Under the pieces are notes generated by a model. It did not search any database. It was not told the DNA's origin and worked only from the letters and a program-made list of their open reading frames with translations. A stretch of 64,000 bases of DNA from Limnoglobus roseus (lineage in GTDB: Bacteria > Planctomycetota > Planctomycetia > Gemmatales > Gemmataceae): assembly GCF_008254045.1 (NCBI RefSeq), contig NZ_CP042425.1, positions 3,038,001-3,102,000 of the forward strand, written 5' to 3'. The position numbers and the translations under genes were made by a program. This document shows, piece after piece, positions 27,198 to 36,802 of this stretch; within the stretch, counting starts at the first letter, position 1; each line of letters opens with the position of its first letter.

Positions 27198-27203
27198 CCG
27201 CGG

Positions 27204-27662
27204 TCACGCGCCGGTGGTGGACGCCTCGCCGTACTTGAGCCGCACCACGGTCGCGGGTCCGGGGCCGCCCACGGTCACGACGTACAGGTTGTCGAACTCC
27301 CTCTCGCCGATCGGGGGGATCGGCGACGGTACGCCGAACGCCGCGATCATTTCCGGGACGGTGTTGCTGTGGCCGGCGACCAGCACCACCGGCCCCAGGG
27401 CGCCGGCCAGCATCTTCTGGGCGAGTTCCGCGGGCGTGGGAACTTCGTGGGGCTGAAGGCCCAGTTGCGTGGCCAGGGGTTTCACCGTCTGTTTGGTGCG
27501 AGTGAGTGCGGACGTGAACACCGCGGTAACGCCCGCAGAGCCGACGACCCGCGCGAGGTCCGTGGCCCGCGCCTGGCCGGCGGTGTTCAGCGGCGGGTTG
27601 GTCGCTCCGAGGGCCGGGGGCACGTCGATGTCCGCGTGACGGACGAAGAGAATCGTCGGCAT
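27204..27662 (-). CDS. Histidine phosphatase-superfamily protein (SixA/PhoE-like)
   Basis: A 152-residue cytoplasmic histidine phosphatase. H9 in 'ILFVRHADID' is the phospho-acceptor, Arg comes from 'SALTRTKQTVKPL', and the second His is in 'LVAGHSNTVPEM'. No signal peptide is present, unlike the relative at 6607. It is the last gene after the M4 protease and emfourin-like genes (36-base gap) and could be cotranscribed with them, with no obvious functional link. Confidence 0.88.
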   Translation of the reverse strand: MPTILFVRHADIDVPPALGATNPPLNTAGQARATDLARVVGSAGVTAVFTSALTRTKQTVKPLATQLGLQPHEVPTPAELAQKMLAGALGPVVLVAGHSNTVPEMIAAFGVPSPIPPIGEREFDNLYVVTVGGPGPATVVRLKYGEASTTGA

Positions 27663-27698
27663 GGCGTCGGCCTTGTAAATGGGGGTGGCCCGCGGCCG

Positions 27699-28001
27699 CT
27701 ATTTCAGCGGCACCGGCCGCGAGTTCTTCTTCAAGAATCCGACCAGCGGCTTCGCGGCCGCGGGCAGTGTTTCGTCGTCGAGAACAACGGCGATTTTCGG
27801 CCCGTGGCCTTCGACGGTAATCTCGTACTGTCCCAGGTCGCGGCCGGTCTTCGACAGCGATTCGTGCGATCCCGACAGGCCACTATCCTGAACGAGTTTT
27901 TGGAGTTGCTGGGCCGCGTCCGGGGCGAGCGTCGCGGTGTCGAGTTCACACCCCTTGACCGCCCCGGCGTACCCGCCCGATTGAACGAATTGCACCCGCA
28001 T
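27699..28001 (-). CDS. Emfourin-like protease inhibitor
   Basis: A 100-residue protein beginning 'MRVQFVQSGGYAGAVKGCEL'. This start and the closing segment ('YEITVEGHGPKIAVVLDD') match the emfourin family, small proteinaceous inhibitors of protealysin-like M4 proteases. It sits 41 bases after the M4 protease gene on the same strand, the arrangement of the Serratia protealysin-emfourin operon. I infer that it inhibits the neighbouring enzyme inside the cell until export. Confidence 0.8.
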   Translation of the reverse strand: MRVQFVQSGGYAGAVKGCELDTATLAPDAAQQLQKLVQDSGLSGSHESLSKTGRDLGQYEITVEGHGPKIAVVLDDETLPAAAKPLVGFLKKNSRPVPLK

Positions 28002-28042
28002 CCGCGTCCCTCCTGGTTGGTCCCGGCCAGGTGCGGGAGCCG

Positions 28043-29107
28043 TCAGACGGTGATGCCCACCTTCTTCCAGGCCGACTTCACCGCCTTCTTGGCGGCCGCC
28101 CCGTACTTGGCCCCGGCGATCTGAACCGACAACTTGGCACAGTCCAAGAACTGGCTCGAAGCCGACAGTTGCAGCAGGGTATCATACCAGAGCCGCCCGG
28201 CCACCTCCCACGCCCGGCCCTTGATTTCTTTCGCCACCAGGGCGAACACCCGGTTCGGGATGCCCGAGTTAATGTGAACGCCCTGGCGGTCCCGCGGGCC
28301 AGTGTAGATCTTGGACATGTGGGCCGGTTGCGGGTCGGTGCCCAGGTCCGGGTCGTTCGCGTAGGCCGTGCCGGGGTTCTCCATGTCGCGGATGCCCCGG
28401 CGGGTGGCCGCCGGTACCATGATCTCCGCCCCGACCACCCAACTCGCTTGCAGGGCCGTCTCGTCCCGCTTCCACTGCCGCACGAGAATCCCGAACACGT
28501 CGGCGAAGTGCTCGTTGAGGGCCCCCGATTGCGCGAAGTAGGTCAGGTTGCTGGTGAACGACTGGACCCCGTGGGTCAGTTCGTGCCCGACGACGTCCAG
28601 CGACCCGGTGAACCGCTTGAAGATCACGCCGTCGCCGTCGCCGTAGGCCATCTGCTCGCCGTTCCAGAAGGCGTTGTTCATTGGCCCGAGTTGGCCGGTC
28701 TCGTCCGTCTCCCCGACGTGGACCGACGAAACGAGGCTCATACCGTTGTCGTCGAGCGAGTTCCGCTGGAAGAGGGTTTGGTAGAAGTCGTAGGTGTCCC
28801 CGGAGGCGTCGTAGGCCTCGTTCACGGCTACGTCGGACGATTTTGCCTGCCCTTCCGACCGTACCAGGGTGCCGCGGAGTTGGTCCGACCCCGCGGCGTC
28901 GTAGACCAGCCGGTGCTTCGTCGCGGCTGGCGAGGCGTTCACCATCATGGCGGGCATGGCCTGGGCCATCACGCGGACCGCCCGCATTGCCGCCGCCGCC
29001 TTGAGGTTGGCGATGGCCCGCGACCGGGTCGCCGGGTCGGCCGACTGGGCGAGTTGGTCGTTGATGTACGGGGGAATGATGCACTGAATCGGGTTGCGGG
29101 AGCACAT
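28043..29107 (-). CDS. Protealysin-like M4 metalloprotease precursor
   Basis: A 354-residue thermolysin-family (M4) zinc protease. The zinc site is 'HELTH' (175-179) with E199 in 'GALNEHFADVFG', and the distal His lies in 'GVHINSGIPNRVFAL'. The short propeptide (about residues 1-50) contains a PPY motif at residues 12-14 ('IIPPYINDQLA'), characteristic of protealysin-like precursors rather than long-propeptide thermolysins, and there is no signal peptide. I chose the ATG at 29107 (GAAGG site) because residues upstream do not resemble the propeptide. It heads an operon with the emfourin-like inhibitor. Confidence 0.9.
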   Translation of the reverse strand: MCSRNPIQCIIPPYINDQLAQSADPATRSRAIANLKAAAAMRAVRVMAQAMPAMMVNASPAATKHRLVYDAAGSDQLRGTLVRSEGQAKSSDVAVNEAYDASGDTYDFYQTLFQRNSLDDNGMSLVSSVHVGETDETGQLGPMNNAFWNGEQMAYGDGDGVIFKRFTGSLDVVGHELTHGVQSFTSNLTYFAQSGALNEHFADVFGILVRQWKRDETALQASWVVGAEIMVPAATRRGIRDMENPGTAYANDPDLGTDPQPAHMSKIYTGPRDRQGVHINSGIPNRVFALVAKEIKGRAWEVAGRLWYDTLLQLSASSQFLDCAKLSVQIAGAKYGAAAKKAVKSAWKKVGITV

Positions 29108-29377
29108 GTGAAGGGCCTTCGCTGGGACAGGAGATGGGATTCGCCGGCCGATCGCTCTCGGCCGTTCGAACAAACAGTCAACTGGTCTTACGAGGGCCAT
29201 CGGCCAACGGATGGCGGCAAATTGTGAAAACCGTTCGGGCGGTTCATGGTACCTGTGTTAAACGCGCTCGCGGCGGGGGCAACGGCTTGGTAGAATGTCC
29301 GGCGTCCCCTCGGCCGAGTTTCCGAATGCCGGCGATATCTCGGCTGGCGGGACTGTTCCGACGCCCCGGAGGTGTCC

Positions 29378-31243
29378 ATGTCGCGCCTGTGTCTCGTTCT
29401 CGCTCTCGCGACCGTCGGCCTACCGGCGACGGGGGCGGTGGACAAACAGAAGAACGACGCGGCCCTGAAGAAGGGCGTCGAATTCCTCAAGCAACACCTC
29501 AACGAAACGGCGCACGGGACCGGCGTCCCCGCCTTGGTCGGTCTCGCGATGCTCGAAGGCGACGTGCCGAAGACCGACCCCGCCATCGTCTCCATCACCC
29601 GCGCCCTCCGCGAGGGCGGACCGGGCGAGACCAAGACTTACAACCTCGCCCTTAGCGTCCTCTTCCTCGACAAGCACAACGACCCGAATGACGTGCCGCT
29701 CATTCAGTTGCTCGGCGCGCGGCTGATCGTTGGTCAGACCAACTTCGGCGGCTGGGGTTACAATTGTTTCCCGGAGGTTCCCGCGGCGGAGCAGGCCCGG
29801 CTGGCCAGCGCCCTCAGGCCTACCGGTGCAGGCGGCCTGCACCCGGAGGCCGCCGCCATCCTCCGCCTCGGCCGCGCGGGTAACGCCGCCAGCGAGGGCG
29901 GCGACGACAACTCGAACACGCAATTCGGCCTCATCGGCACCTGGGTCGCCCAGCGCCGCGGGGTGCCGGCGTCTCCGGCGATTACCGCCGTCGATACCCG
30001 CTTCCTCCGCACGCAAAGTCCGACCGACCACGGCTGGTCGTACAACGCCAGCACTTCCGGGGCGAGTTCAACCCCGGCGATGACCTGTGCCGGTCTGCTC
30101 GGCTTGGCCGTCGGCAAGGCGAACGACGAGGCCCGCAAGGCCGGCCGTAAGCTCGTCGGCGAGGGCAACCCCAAGCCGAAGGCGAAGGAGGACGACGACC
30201 CGTTTTACAACCCTCCCGCTCGTAACGAGAAGCCGAAGAAGGAGGAAGAAGCGGAGGACGACCCGGAAGAGGACGACCAGCCGAAGAAGAAGCCGCTCAC
30301 CATCCGTGACATGGCCATCGAGCGGGCGCTGCAGGCCCTCGGCCGGGTGCTGAAGCAGGGATCGGGCGGGGCGAGCGCCGGCACCCGCGGCGGCGTCGAC
30401 GACCTGTACTTCCTCTGGTCCCTGGAGCGGGTGGCGGTGGCCTACGGACTCGACACCATCGGCGACGTGGACTGGTACGAGTGGGGCACGAAGTCCCTCC
30501 TGGCCACACAGGGGGCCGACGGCTCGTGGCCCGGCGGCAACGACGGCACGGTGGTCAACACGGCCTTCGCGGTGCTGTTCCTGAAGAAGTCGAACCTCGT
30601 GGCCGATCTGACCCGGCAGATCAACGGCAAGATCAAAGACCCGGGCAACGGCGAACTGCGCGGCTCCCGCGGCGGCCCGCTTGCCATCGCCGCGTTCGGC
30701 CGCAAGATCGACGTGAACACCGATGGCGCGCCTGACCCGACAAGTCCGAACGTCGGCAAGGTTCGCGGCCTGTCCGAAGCCGACCGCATCGCCAACGGCC
30801 TGCTCGCGAAGCAGTCGGACACGAAGTGGGATGGCAAACTGAAGGCGGTCCGCGACGGCAAGGGCGGCCAGAACACGGCCGGCCTGGCCCAGGCGATTCC
30901 GCTCTTGCCGGACAAGCGGATGATCGAAGCCCGTGCCGCCCTGGCCGACCGCCTGACGCGGATGACCGCCGCGACGCTGAAGGCGATGCTCGCCGACCGC
31001 GACGCCGAACTCCGCCGGGCCGCGTGTTTGGCCGTGGCGATGAAGGACGAGAAGTCGCTGACGCTGGACCTGATCGATCGCGTCACGGACATCGACGACA
31101 TCGTGGTGCGGGCCACGCGGGCGTCGTTGAAGGCGATGTTCAACAAGGACCTCGGCCCGCCGACCGGTTCGAACGACGAACGCAAGCGGATCGCGCTGGA
31201 CGAGTGGAAGTCGTGGTACACCCGCGAAGGTCCGAAGCCGTGA
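29378..31243 (+). CDS. Exported prenyltransferase/squalene-oxidase-repeat protein
   Basis: A 621-residue protein with a signal peptide (ending near 'LPATGA') and an alpha-toroid of prenyltransferase/squalene-cyclase-like repeats, for example 'GVPALVGLAMLEGD', 'NFGGWGYN' and 'WEWGTKSLLATQGADGSWPGG'-type turns. A charged, Glu/Lys/Asp-rich linker (about residues 265-310) divides two halves. A short helical HEAT-like part ends the protein. The cyclase DxDD and QW motifs are not clear, so enzymatic cyclisation is unlikely; such exported proteins are common in planctomycetes with unknown role. The ATG at 29378 has GGAGG upstream. The gap 29108-29377 divergent from the M4 protease holds no other visible feature. 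Confidence 0.82.
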   Translation: MSRLCLVLALATVGLPATGAVDKQKNDAALKKGVEFLKQHLNETAHGTGVPALVGLAMLEGDVPKTDPAIVSITRALREGGPGETKTYNLALSVLFLDKHNDPNDVPLIQLLGARLIVGQTNFGGWGYNCFPEVPAAEQARLASALRPTGAGGLHPEAAAILRLGRAGNAASEGGDDNSNTQFGLIGTWVAQRRGVPASPAITAVDTRFLRTQSPTDHGWSYNASTSGASSTPAMTCAGLLGLAVGKANDEARKAGRKLVGEGNPKPKAKEDDDPFYNPPARNEKPKKEEEAEDDPEEDDQPKKKPLTIRDMAIERALQALGRVLKQGSGGASAGTRGGVDDLYFLWSLERVAVAYGLDTIGDVDWYEWGTKSLLATQGADGSWPGGNDGTVVNTAFAVLFLKKSNLVADLTRQINGKIKDPGNGELRGSRGGPLAIAAFGRKIDVNTDGAPDPTSPNVGKVRGLSEADRIANGLLAKQSDTKWDGKLKAVRDGKGGQNTAGLAQAIPLLPDKRMIEARAALADRLTRMTAATLKAMLADRDAELRRAACLAVAMKDEKSLTLDLIDRVTDIDDIVVRATRASLKAMFNKDLGPPTGSNDERKRIALDEWKSWYTREGPKP

Positions 31244-31289
31244 TCGCTGGGTAGATGAAATAACGGTTGACTGTTGAGGAGGATCGCGT

Positions 31290-31487
31290 GTGGCGAAGCG
31301 TCGGCGTGACGGCAGCTATCGCGAGCCGGCGGCCCTCCGTCGAATTCGGGAGTCACTGACCGAGGAAAAACAACTGCAAGAGTTCCGCAAGGTTTTCGGG
31401 TGTGACCCGTCGTCCGAGGACCAATTGGAAGTGTTCATCGAACACCTGACGCTGGAGATGTACAACGCCGGCTGTGACCAGAGGTAG
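31290..31487 (+). CDS. Small hypothetical protein, 65 aa
   Basis: A 65-residue, charged, probably helical protein ('ALRRIRESLTEEKQLQEFRK', 'EHLTLEMYNAG'). It has no recognised domain. A GTG start with a strong GAGGAGGA site six bases upstream supports translation. It lies 46 bases after the prenyltransferase-like gene and could be cotranscribed. Confidence 0.6.
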   Translation: MAKRRRDGSYREPAALRRIRESLTEEKQLQEFRKVFGCDPSSEDQLEVFIEHLTLEMYNAGCDQR

Positions 31488-31566
31488 GTGTCCCGCAACT
31501 TGGAATCGGACACGATGAAACGCGATCGCCCTCCAATCGGCTGGACTCGATCTGGAACAGAGCGTT

Positions 31567-31944
31567 CTAAAAAGAGGGGCTGAATTCCCTGACGTCAATA
31601 CGGTCCGTTCGTCTGCCAGCCGCGTCGAACTCTATCCAGATCAACAGGTATGTCGGGAACGGGAATTCGATGCGGTAGTTGGAGAACTCCGTCAGAGACA
31701 GGGTATGCCTTTGCCCTGAACCATCGCCCTTGTCACAGCATCCCTCGCCGATCCCGGATTTTGAATAGCCCTTGGTAATGAGCCAGTCAGAAACCTGCCA
31801 CCTGGGTGTCCCGACCGGCAATTCACGCTCGATTTGATTTCGCACTTCCTGAACCGTGATCCACGGCACGTTGTTAAGATAAACGCACCCGGACATCACA
31901 ATCAGTACGACGACTAGCGAAATGCGTAGCAGCCGTCGCTTCAC
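31567..31944 (-). CDS. Small putative lipoprotein
   Basis: A 125-residue protein with a lipoprotein signal: basic 'KRRLLR', a hydrophobic core and 'VLIVMSGC' as lipobox (Cys at about residue 18). The mature part is unrecognised, with 'SGIGEGCCDKGDGSGQRH' as a Cys-rich segment. I chose the GTG at 31944, which has GGAGGG six bases upstream; the much longer open frame upstream looks non-coding. Codon GC is lower than most neighbours. Confidence 0.65.
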   Translation of the reverse strand: MKRRLLRISLVVVLIVMSGCVYLNNVPWITVQEVRNQIERELPVGTPRWQVSDWLITKGYSKSGIGEGCCDKGDGSGQRHTLSLTEFSNYRIEFPFPTYLLIWIEFDAAGRRTDRIDVREFSPSF

Positions 31945-32160
31945 GCGATACCCTCCGTTCTTGTGTTGAAATTGCTCCAGAACGATATCCCACTGCAAGA
32001 GGTTCGTCAAAAATCCGTACTTCCCTTCCGGTCGGCGCAGAATACCACGATTCGCCCCCGCCCGCGTCGGTCGTCGGTCACTTCGACTTGACCTATAATG
32101 ATAAATTGTGCCACTCTGGTGATGGATCGCACCCTTTGCGCCCGATAGGGAACCCGCAAC

Positions 32161-34458
32161 ATGGTCACGGACACGGCAGCGGACGCCAAAACGACTCAGC
32201 CTCGAAACCTCTGGCAACTGCCGATCTTCCTACTCGGCTTGCTCGCCCTCTACGGGGCGTACAAGTACGTGCCGCACCGCGGCGCGACGGCCGGACCGGC
32301 CACGGCCGGCGAACTCGCGGACCTGAAATCGGCCCTCGAACAGAGGTCCCCTGACGCCGCGGCCATCGAACCACTGGTTCGCAAACTCGCCGCGACCAAC
32401 CCGACCGATACCCCCACGAACTTCGCTCTCGGCAGTGGTTACGTCGCCCTTGCGGATAAGGCCGGCGGGGACGGCATCGAATACTGGGCCGCGGCCGAGA
32501 AGGCGTTCGAGCGGTGCGATGTCACGCAGCTCGACAACCACGGCGAGGCGGCGAAGATGATCTTCCGCTTTGCTCTAGCGAAGGCCGCCACCGAAACCGG
32601 CAACCCGGCCGAGGTTCTTGGCGCGATGACGAGCCCGCCGGCCGGCGAAGACCGGGCCGAATACCCCCGCCTCGTCGCCCAGACCTTCTTGCGGATGACC
32701 CCGCCGAACTACGCCGGGGCAAAGGAAGCCTTCGCCAAGTACCTCGGCGGCCAGAACCGCTCCACCCCGGCGACGGCGGCCAAGTACAAGCTCGAACTGG
32801 TGAAGTTGCACCTCCGCGACAAGGAACTCGATAAGGCAAAGACCTGGCTGAAGGACATCGGCACGACTGCCCCGGCCGACGTGCAAGCGGCGGCGAAGGT
32901 CCAACTCGGCCGGGTGGCGATGGCCGAACAGAACTGGGCCGACGCGGTCGCGCAGTTCGAGGCCGCGCTGCTCTCCGGGCAACTCCCCACAGAGGAACGC
33001 ACCACCGTCCGCTATCAGGCCGCCCTCTCGCTCATGCAGTCCGGCAACGACGCGGCCGCCGCCCCGTACTTGAAGCAAGTCCTCGCCCAACCCGGCGAGG
33101 TGGCTGCCGCCGCCGCGATGAAGCTGGCCGCGATCGGCAGCCGCGACCCGGCCGCGAAGGGTTCCCGTAAGGAAGCCGCCGAGTGGCTGGAGAAGGCGGT
33201 CACGCAGGCGAGCGCGACCAGCGAACACGTCAAGACGCCGGAACTGCGGGCGGTGTTCGAAGAAGTCATCAAGGCCAGCACGAGCGAGGGCGACTTCGAG
33301 GCCGCCCACCGGGCCGCGACGGCCTACGCCAAGATCGCCGAGGAGAGCGCCGACCGCAAGTACCGCGCGGAGATCAACGCGCAGTGGGCGACGGCCCTGG
33401 TGAAGACCAACCCCGCCGACGCGAAGCCGAAGTTCATGGACGCCGCCACCGAGTACGCGACCCTGGCCGATCGCGCCCTCGACCCGAAAGAACGGGCAGA
33501 ACTCTTCCGCAAGGGAGCGTTGCAATACCAGAAAGCCGGCGAGTCGTCGAAGGCCCTGGAACTGGTGACGAGTGTGCTGAACGGCAAAGACGTGCCGAGC
33601 GAACTCCTCGGCCGCGCCTGGCTGGACCGGGCCGACCTGCTGCCGCCCGATCAGGCTGCGGAAATCGAGGAAGCATTGAAGAGGGCGGTGAGCCTGCCGG
33701 GGTCGGCGGCCACGCCCGCCCGGTATAAGCTCGCCGTCACCTACGTGAAGCGCGGCCAGGAGTTGCTTGCCGGTGCCGCCGGCAGTGTTCAACCCGACGC
33801 CCTGAAGCAGCAAGCGGCCGTGACCACGAAGCTCGGCCGCGACATGCTCGCCCAGATCGCGGACGCCTCCACGGTGCCGACCGACGACCAGTTCACGCAC
33901 GAGCAAGCCATCTTCGAACTCGGTCGCCTCGCGATGCTGGACCGCAAGTACCCGGACGCCGAGGCCCGCCTGCGGAAGCAACTGACCCTCTACCCGCAGG
34001 GCGTCCACGCTGACAACGCCCGCCTGTGGCTCGCGAGTGCCCTGTTGGCGAAGGCCCAGACCGACGCGAGTGTCGGTCCGAAGGCCCGCACCGAGGCGCT
34101 GGTGTACCTGAAGGAACTGGCGAACTCGACCGACCCGTTCCTGCAAACGTGGGGCGAAATCTGGCAGGCGAACACGCTGCTCCAGATGGGCGACACCGCC
34201 GCGACGATCCCGCTCTGCCGCGAACTGATGGCCAAGCACCGCGGCAAGCTCGAAGAGTTGGTCCTCGGCAAGCTGTTGTTCCACGCCTACCTGTCGTCCC
34301 GTCCGGCCGACCCCGGCGAGGCCCAGAAGACGCTGACGCGGATGGAGGAACTCTTCCAGGCCCTCCCGCGGGACGCCTTCCGCACCGACGCCGAGTACTC
34401 CTACGACCACTGGAAGGCCGAACTGCCCCGGCTGCGCGAGGCGCTGGTGAAGCGGTAA
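32161..34458 (+). CDS. Membrane-anchored TPR-repeat protein
   Basis: A 765-residue protein with one N-terminal transmembrane segment (residues 17-36, 'LWQLPIFLLGLLALYGAYKY') and no cleavable signal; the rest is an alpha-helical solenoid of many TPR-like repeats ('AAKVQLGRVAMAEQNWADAV', 'AIFELGRLAMLDRKYPDAEA'). No catalytic motif is visible. It most likely scaffolds a protein complex at the membrane (inference). A strong terminator follows at 34482. The upstream gap 31945-32160 carries no recognised signal. Confidence 0.82.
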   Translation: MVTDTAADAKTTQPRNLWQLPIFLLGLLALYGAYKYVPHRGATAGPATAGELADLKSALEQRSPDAAAIEPLVRKLAATNPTDTPTNFALGSGYVALADKAGGDGIEYWAAAEKAFERCDVTQLDNHGEAAKMIFRFALAKAATETGNPAEVLGAMTSPPAGEDRAEYPRLVAQTFLRMTPPNYAGAKEAFAKYLGGQNRSTPATAAKYKLELVKLHLRDKELDKAKTWLKDIGTTAPADVQAAAKVQLGRVAMAEQNWADAVAQFEAALLSGQLPTEERTTVRYQAALSLMQSGNDAAAAPYLKQVLAQPGEVAAAAAMKLAAIGSRDPAAKGSRKEAAEWLEKAVTQASATSEHVKTPELRAVFEEVIKASTSEGDFEAAHRAATAYAKIAEESADRKYRAEINAQWATALVKTNPADAKPKFMDAATEYATLADRALDPKERAELFRKGALQYQKAGESSKALELVTSVLNGKDVPSELLGRAWLDRADLLPPDQAAEIEEALKRAVSLPGSAATPARYKLAVTYVKRGQELLAGAAGSVQPDALKQQAAVTTKLGRDMLAQIADASTVPTDDQFTHEQAIFELGRLAMLDRKYPDAEARLRKQLTLYPQGVHADNARLWLASALLAKAQTDASVGPKARTEALVYLKELANSTDPFLQTWGEIWQANTLLQMGDTAATIPLCRELMAKHRGKLEELVLGKLLFHAYLSSRPADPGEAQKTLTRMEELFQALPRDAFRTDAEYSYDHWKAELPRLREALVKR

Positions 34459-34481
34459 GTTGACCAGCGAACTCGTCCGAC

Positions 34482-34512
34482 CCGGCCGCCCTTGGGCGGC
34501 CGGTTTGTTTTT
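34482..34512 (+). terminator. Rho-independent terminator after the TPR gene
   Basis: A 10-bp stem (34482-34491 with 34494-34503, CCGGCCGCCC) is followed by TTTGTTTTT. It lies 24 bases past the stop of the TPR gene. Confidence 0.85.
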
Positions 34513-34629
34513 GCATTCACAACATCTGGTTGATACGCTGGGACGACGCTCTCAGGCGTAGTGGGGCGAAAATTTACTGCCGCGTAGCGCGGCAGAATTA
34601 CAAGTTCGGCGGTGGAGGCAGAGGGGCGC

Positions 34630-35448
34630 GTGAGCAAGGTGCTGAAAGAGTTGGTGGAGCGTCTGGCTGTCGCACCGACCCAAGCTAATCGGGATGCCTT
34701 CCTCCGCGGCCTCGTCATGTCGATGATCTGGACCCCAATACGCACGCAGAAGGAGGGGCCTCCCCAACCGATGACGCTCGGGCCAGACGGCCAGCCGGCG
34801 TTGCTGGTCTACGCCGACGGGAGTGCGGCCCTCCGGGAGCCGGGGGTGAAGTCCGCGGGCGGTGGCCCTGGCCGGGAGTCTCTGGAGAGGGCACTGGCGA
34901 GCGGGGCCAAACTGACCGTCACGACCGGGCACGAAACGACTGCCCCGCAGGCGGTCGTCACGGCGGGCGAGATACCCGCGGTGCTGGCCTTGGGGCGGGC
35001 CGAAGACCCGGTACTCGGAGTGATTACTTGGCACCCGTCGTCCGATGACGATAACGGGTTCTGGGAGTTCGAGGCCGGACCGGTCGAGAATCACTCGGTT
35101 GCCGGGGTGGTGGTCCCGGATGCACCCTGGGAGTCGATCCGGCCCGATGAACTGTCCCGCATCCGGCAGACCGTACAGTGGGTCCGCGGGAACGATTTTG
35201 CCGTCCGCTCGCACATCGCGGCGGAGATGTGGGACTGGTGGTACAACGAGTACTGCGACCCGCCGGACCGGGAGGAGGTCCGCACTCAAGAGGAGTTCCG
35301 CGACAAGCTGTCACTGGAGGTGATACGGTTCGAGCCGGGTGAGGATGGGTTCCTCGACTACGCAGACCACGGACTGGTGTGCGGATACGGCATCCGCGTC
35401 TACGTCCGCCCGGACGGTCGGTTCACACGCGGGCCTGAGATCGGCTGA
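34630..35448 (+). CDS. SseB-N-like plus DUF2262/DUF6985-like protein
   Basis: A 272-residue soluble protein. Residues 5-80 resemble the SseB N-terminal domain ('LVMSMIWTPIRT', 'DGQPALLVYADGSAAL'). Residues 125-265 start with 'DPVLGVITWHPSSDDDNGFW' and end 'YADHGLVCGYGIRVYVRPDG', which resembles the DUF2262/DUF6985 families often found among polymorphic-toxin immunity proteins. The match is by eye and not certain. The GTG at 34630 with GAGGGG upstream is my start; a GTG six codons earlier is possible. No toxin is visible next to it. A short hairpin (34577-34595) lies upstream. Confidence 0.6.
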   Translation: MSKVLKELVERLAVAPTQANRDAFLRGLVMSMIWTPIRTQKEGPPQPMTLGPDGQPALLVYADGSAALREPGVKSAGGGPGRESLERALASGAKLTVTTGHETTAPQAVVTAGEIPAVLALGRAEDPVLGVITWHPSSDDDNGFWEFEAGPVENHSVAGVVVPDAPWESIRPDELSRIRQTVQWVRGNDFAVRSHIAAEMWDWWYNEYCDPPDREEVRTQEEFRDKLSLEVIRFEPGEDGFLDYADHGLVCGYGIRVYVRPDGRFTRGPEIG

Positions 35449-35580
35449 GCAAGGCACGCCAAACCAGACGTTGCACCGAACACCGGCCGCTGAGTTGGTT
35501 CCGGGAGTGCCTTGGTCGCCAGTGCGGCCAGGCCTCTGAACTTGATTGAACTTGATCGTTCCACACCGGAGGGTCAGTGA

Positions 35581-36228
35581 ATGCGTTTCGCGTTCTGTTT
35601 GATCGGGTTTGCCTTCTCCGGGATCGCGTCGGGGGCCGACGACTGGCAACCGCTGTTCAACGGCAAAGACTTGACCGGCTGGCGGGCCAACAACGACCCG
35701 GATTCGTTTGCCGTCAAGGACGGCGTGATCCGCGTCCAGGCGTCAGGGAACAAGGCCGCTCACCTCTTCTACGTCGGCGATCTCAAGAAGGGGGTCGAGA
35801 AGTTCAAGAACTTCGAGTTGGAGGTGACGGCCCGATCGGAGCCGGAGGCCAACTCGGGCATTTTCATTCACACCGACGTGACCGCGAACGCCAAGGGGCA
35901 CCTCGATAAAGGGTACGAGGTGCAACTCAACAGCACCGCCAAGGAGAAGCGGAAGACCGGCAGTCTGTATGCGGTCGTCGATCGGGACACGTCGCCGGTG
36001 GACGAAACGAAATGGTTCACCGTCCGGGTGCGGGTCCAGGACAAGCGAATCACGGTCGCCATCGACGGCAAGGAAGTCGTGGACTACACCGAGCCGGCGG
36101 GCGTGGTTCGGCCGAAGGACCGGGCCGGCCGTTTGCTGTCGGCCGACGGCGGGGGCATCGCCCTCCAAGCCCACGACGCCAAGAGCGTCTGGTACTTCAA
36201 GGACATCCGGGTCAAACACCTGCCGTAA
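35581..36228 (+). CDS. Secreted DUF1080 (3-keto-disaccharide hydrolase-like) protein
   Basis: A 215-residue exported protein: signal peptide 1-18, then one DUF1080 concanavalin-like domain ('[18 protein letters not shown]', '[10 protein letters not shown]', '[12 protein letters not shown]'). Members include 3-keto-glycoside hydrolases, and planctomycetes have dozens. GGAGGG lies before the ATG. The exonuclease gene follows after 16 bases. The gap 35449-35580 holds only a weak inverted repeat (CAAGGCAC...GTGCCTTG). Confidence 0.88.
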   Translation: MRFAFCLIGFAFSGIASGADDWQPLFNGKDLTGWRANNDPDSFAVKDGVIRVQASGNKAAHLFYVGDLKKGVEKFKNFELEVTARSEPEANSGIFIHTDVTANAKGHLDKGYEVQLNSTAKEKRKTGSLYAVVDRDTSPVDETKWFTVRVRVQDKRITVAIDGKEVVDYTEPAGVVRPKDRAGRLLSADGGGIALQAHDAKSVWYFKDIRVKHLP

Positions 36229-36244
36229 CTACGGACCTCACGCG

Positions 36245-36802
36245 ATGGAAACCTACGTCAGCACCGACGTCGAGACCGACGGCCCGATTCCGGGGCCGCA
36301 CTCGATGCTCAGCTTCGGCTCCGCGGCCTTCACGCCGGACGGCAAACTCGTCTCCACGTTCGAGGCCAACCTGCACACCCTCCCCGACGCCGTCGGCGAT
36401 CCGAAGACGATGGCGTGGTGGGAGACGCAGCCCGAAGCGTGGGCCGAGTGCCGCCGTGACTTGCGCGACCCGGCCGCGGCGATGGCCGACTACGTTGCGT
36501 GGGTGAAGGGGTTGCCCGGCAAGCCGGTGTTCGTCGCGTACCCGGCCGGGTTCGACTTCCTGTTCGTGTACTGGTACTTGATTCGGTTCGCCGGCGAATC
36601 GCCGTTCTCGTTCTCGGCGTTGGACGTGAAGACGTTCGCGATGGCCGTCCTGGGGTGCGAGTACCGGGCCGCGTCGAAGCGGAACATGCCGAAGCGGTGG
36701 TTCACCGACCGGCCGCACACGCACAAGGCCCTCGACGACGCTTTCGGCCAGGGCGAGTTGTTCTGCAACATGCTCGCCGAGAGCCGACGGGCGAAGGGTT
36801 AA
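36245..36802 (+). CDS. DEDDh-type 3'-5' exonuclease-like protein
   Basis: A 185-residue protein of the RNase H-like exonuclease fold. The acidic motif I is 'STDVETDG' (D8, E10), motif II is '[12 protein letters not shown]', and motif III is '[10 protein letters not shown]' with H-x4-D geometry, the DEDDh pattern of DnaQ/Rnase T-type exonucleases. No polymerase or helicase is fused, so the substrate (DNA or RNA) is unknown. It overlaps the convergent ferritin-like gene by 4 bases. Confidence 0.8.
   Translation: METYVSTDVETDGPIPGPHSMLSFGSAAFTPDGKLVSTFEANLHTLPDAVGDPKTMAWWETQPEAWAECRRDLRDPAAAMADYVAWVKGLPGKPVFVAYPAGFDFLFVYWYLIRFAGESPFSFSALDVKTFAMAVLGCEYRAASKRNMPKRWFTDRPHTHKALDDAFGQGELFCNMLAESRRAKG

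Noticed and set aside
32575..34410. 611-residue frame antisense to the TPR gene
   Set aside because: Arg/Leu/Gly-rich shadow, no ribosome binding site and no motif.
35449..35580. Possible repeat or att-like site before the DUF1080 gene
   Set aside because: Only an 8-bp inverted pair (CAAGGCAC and GTGCCTTG) is visible; too short to call an attachment site.
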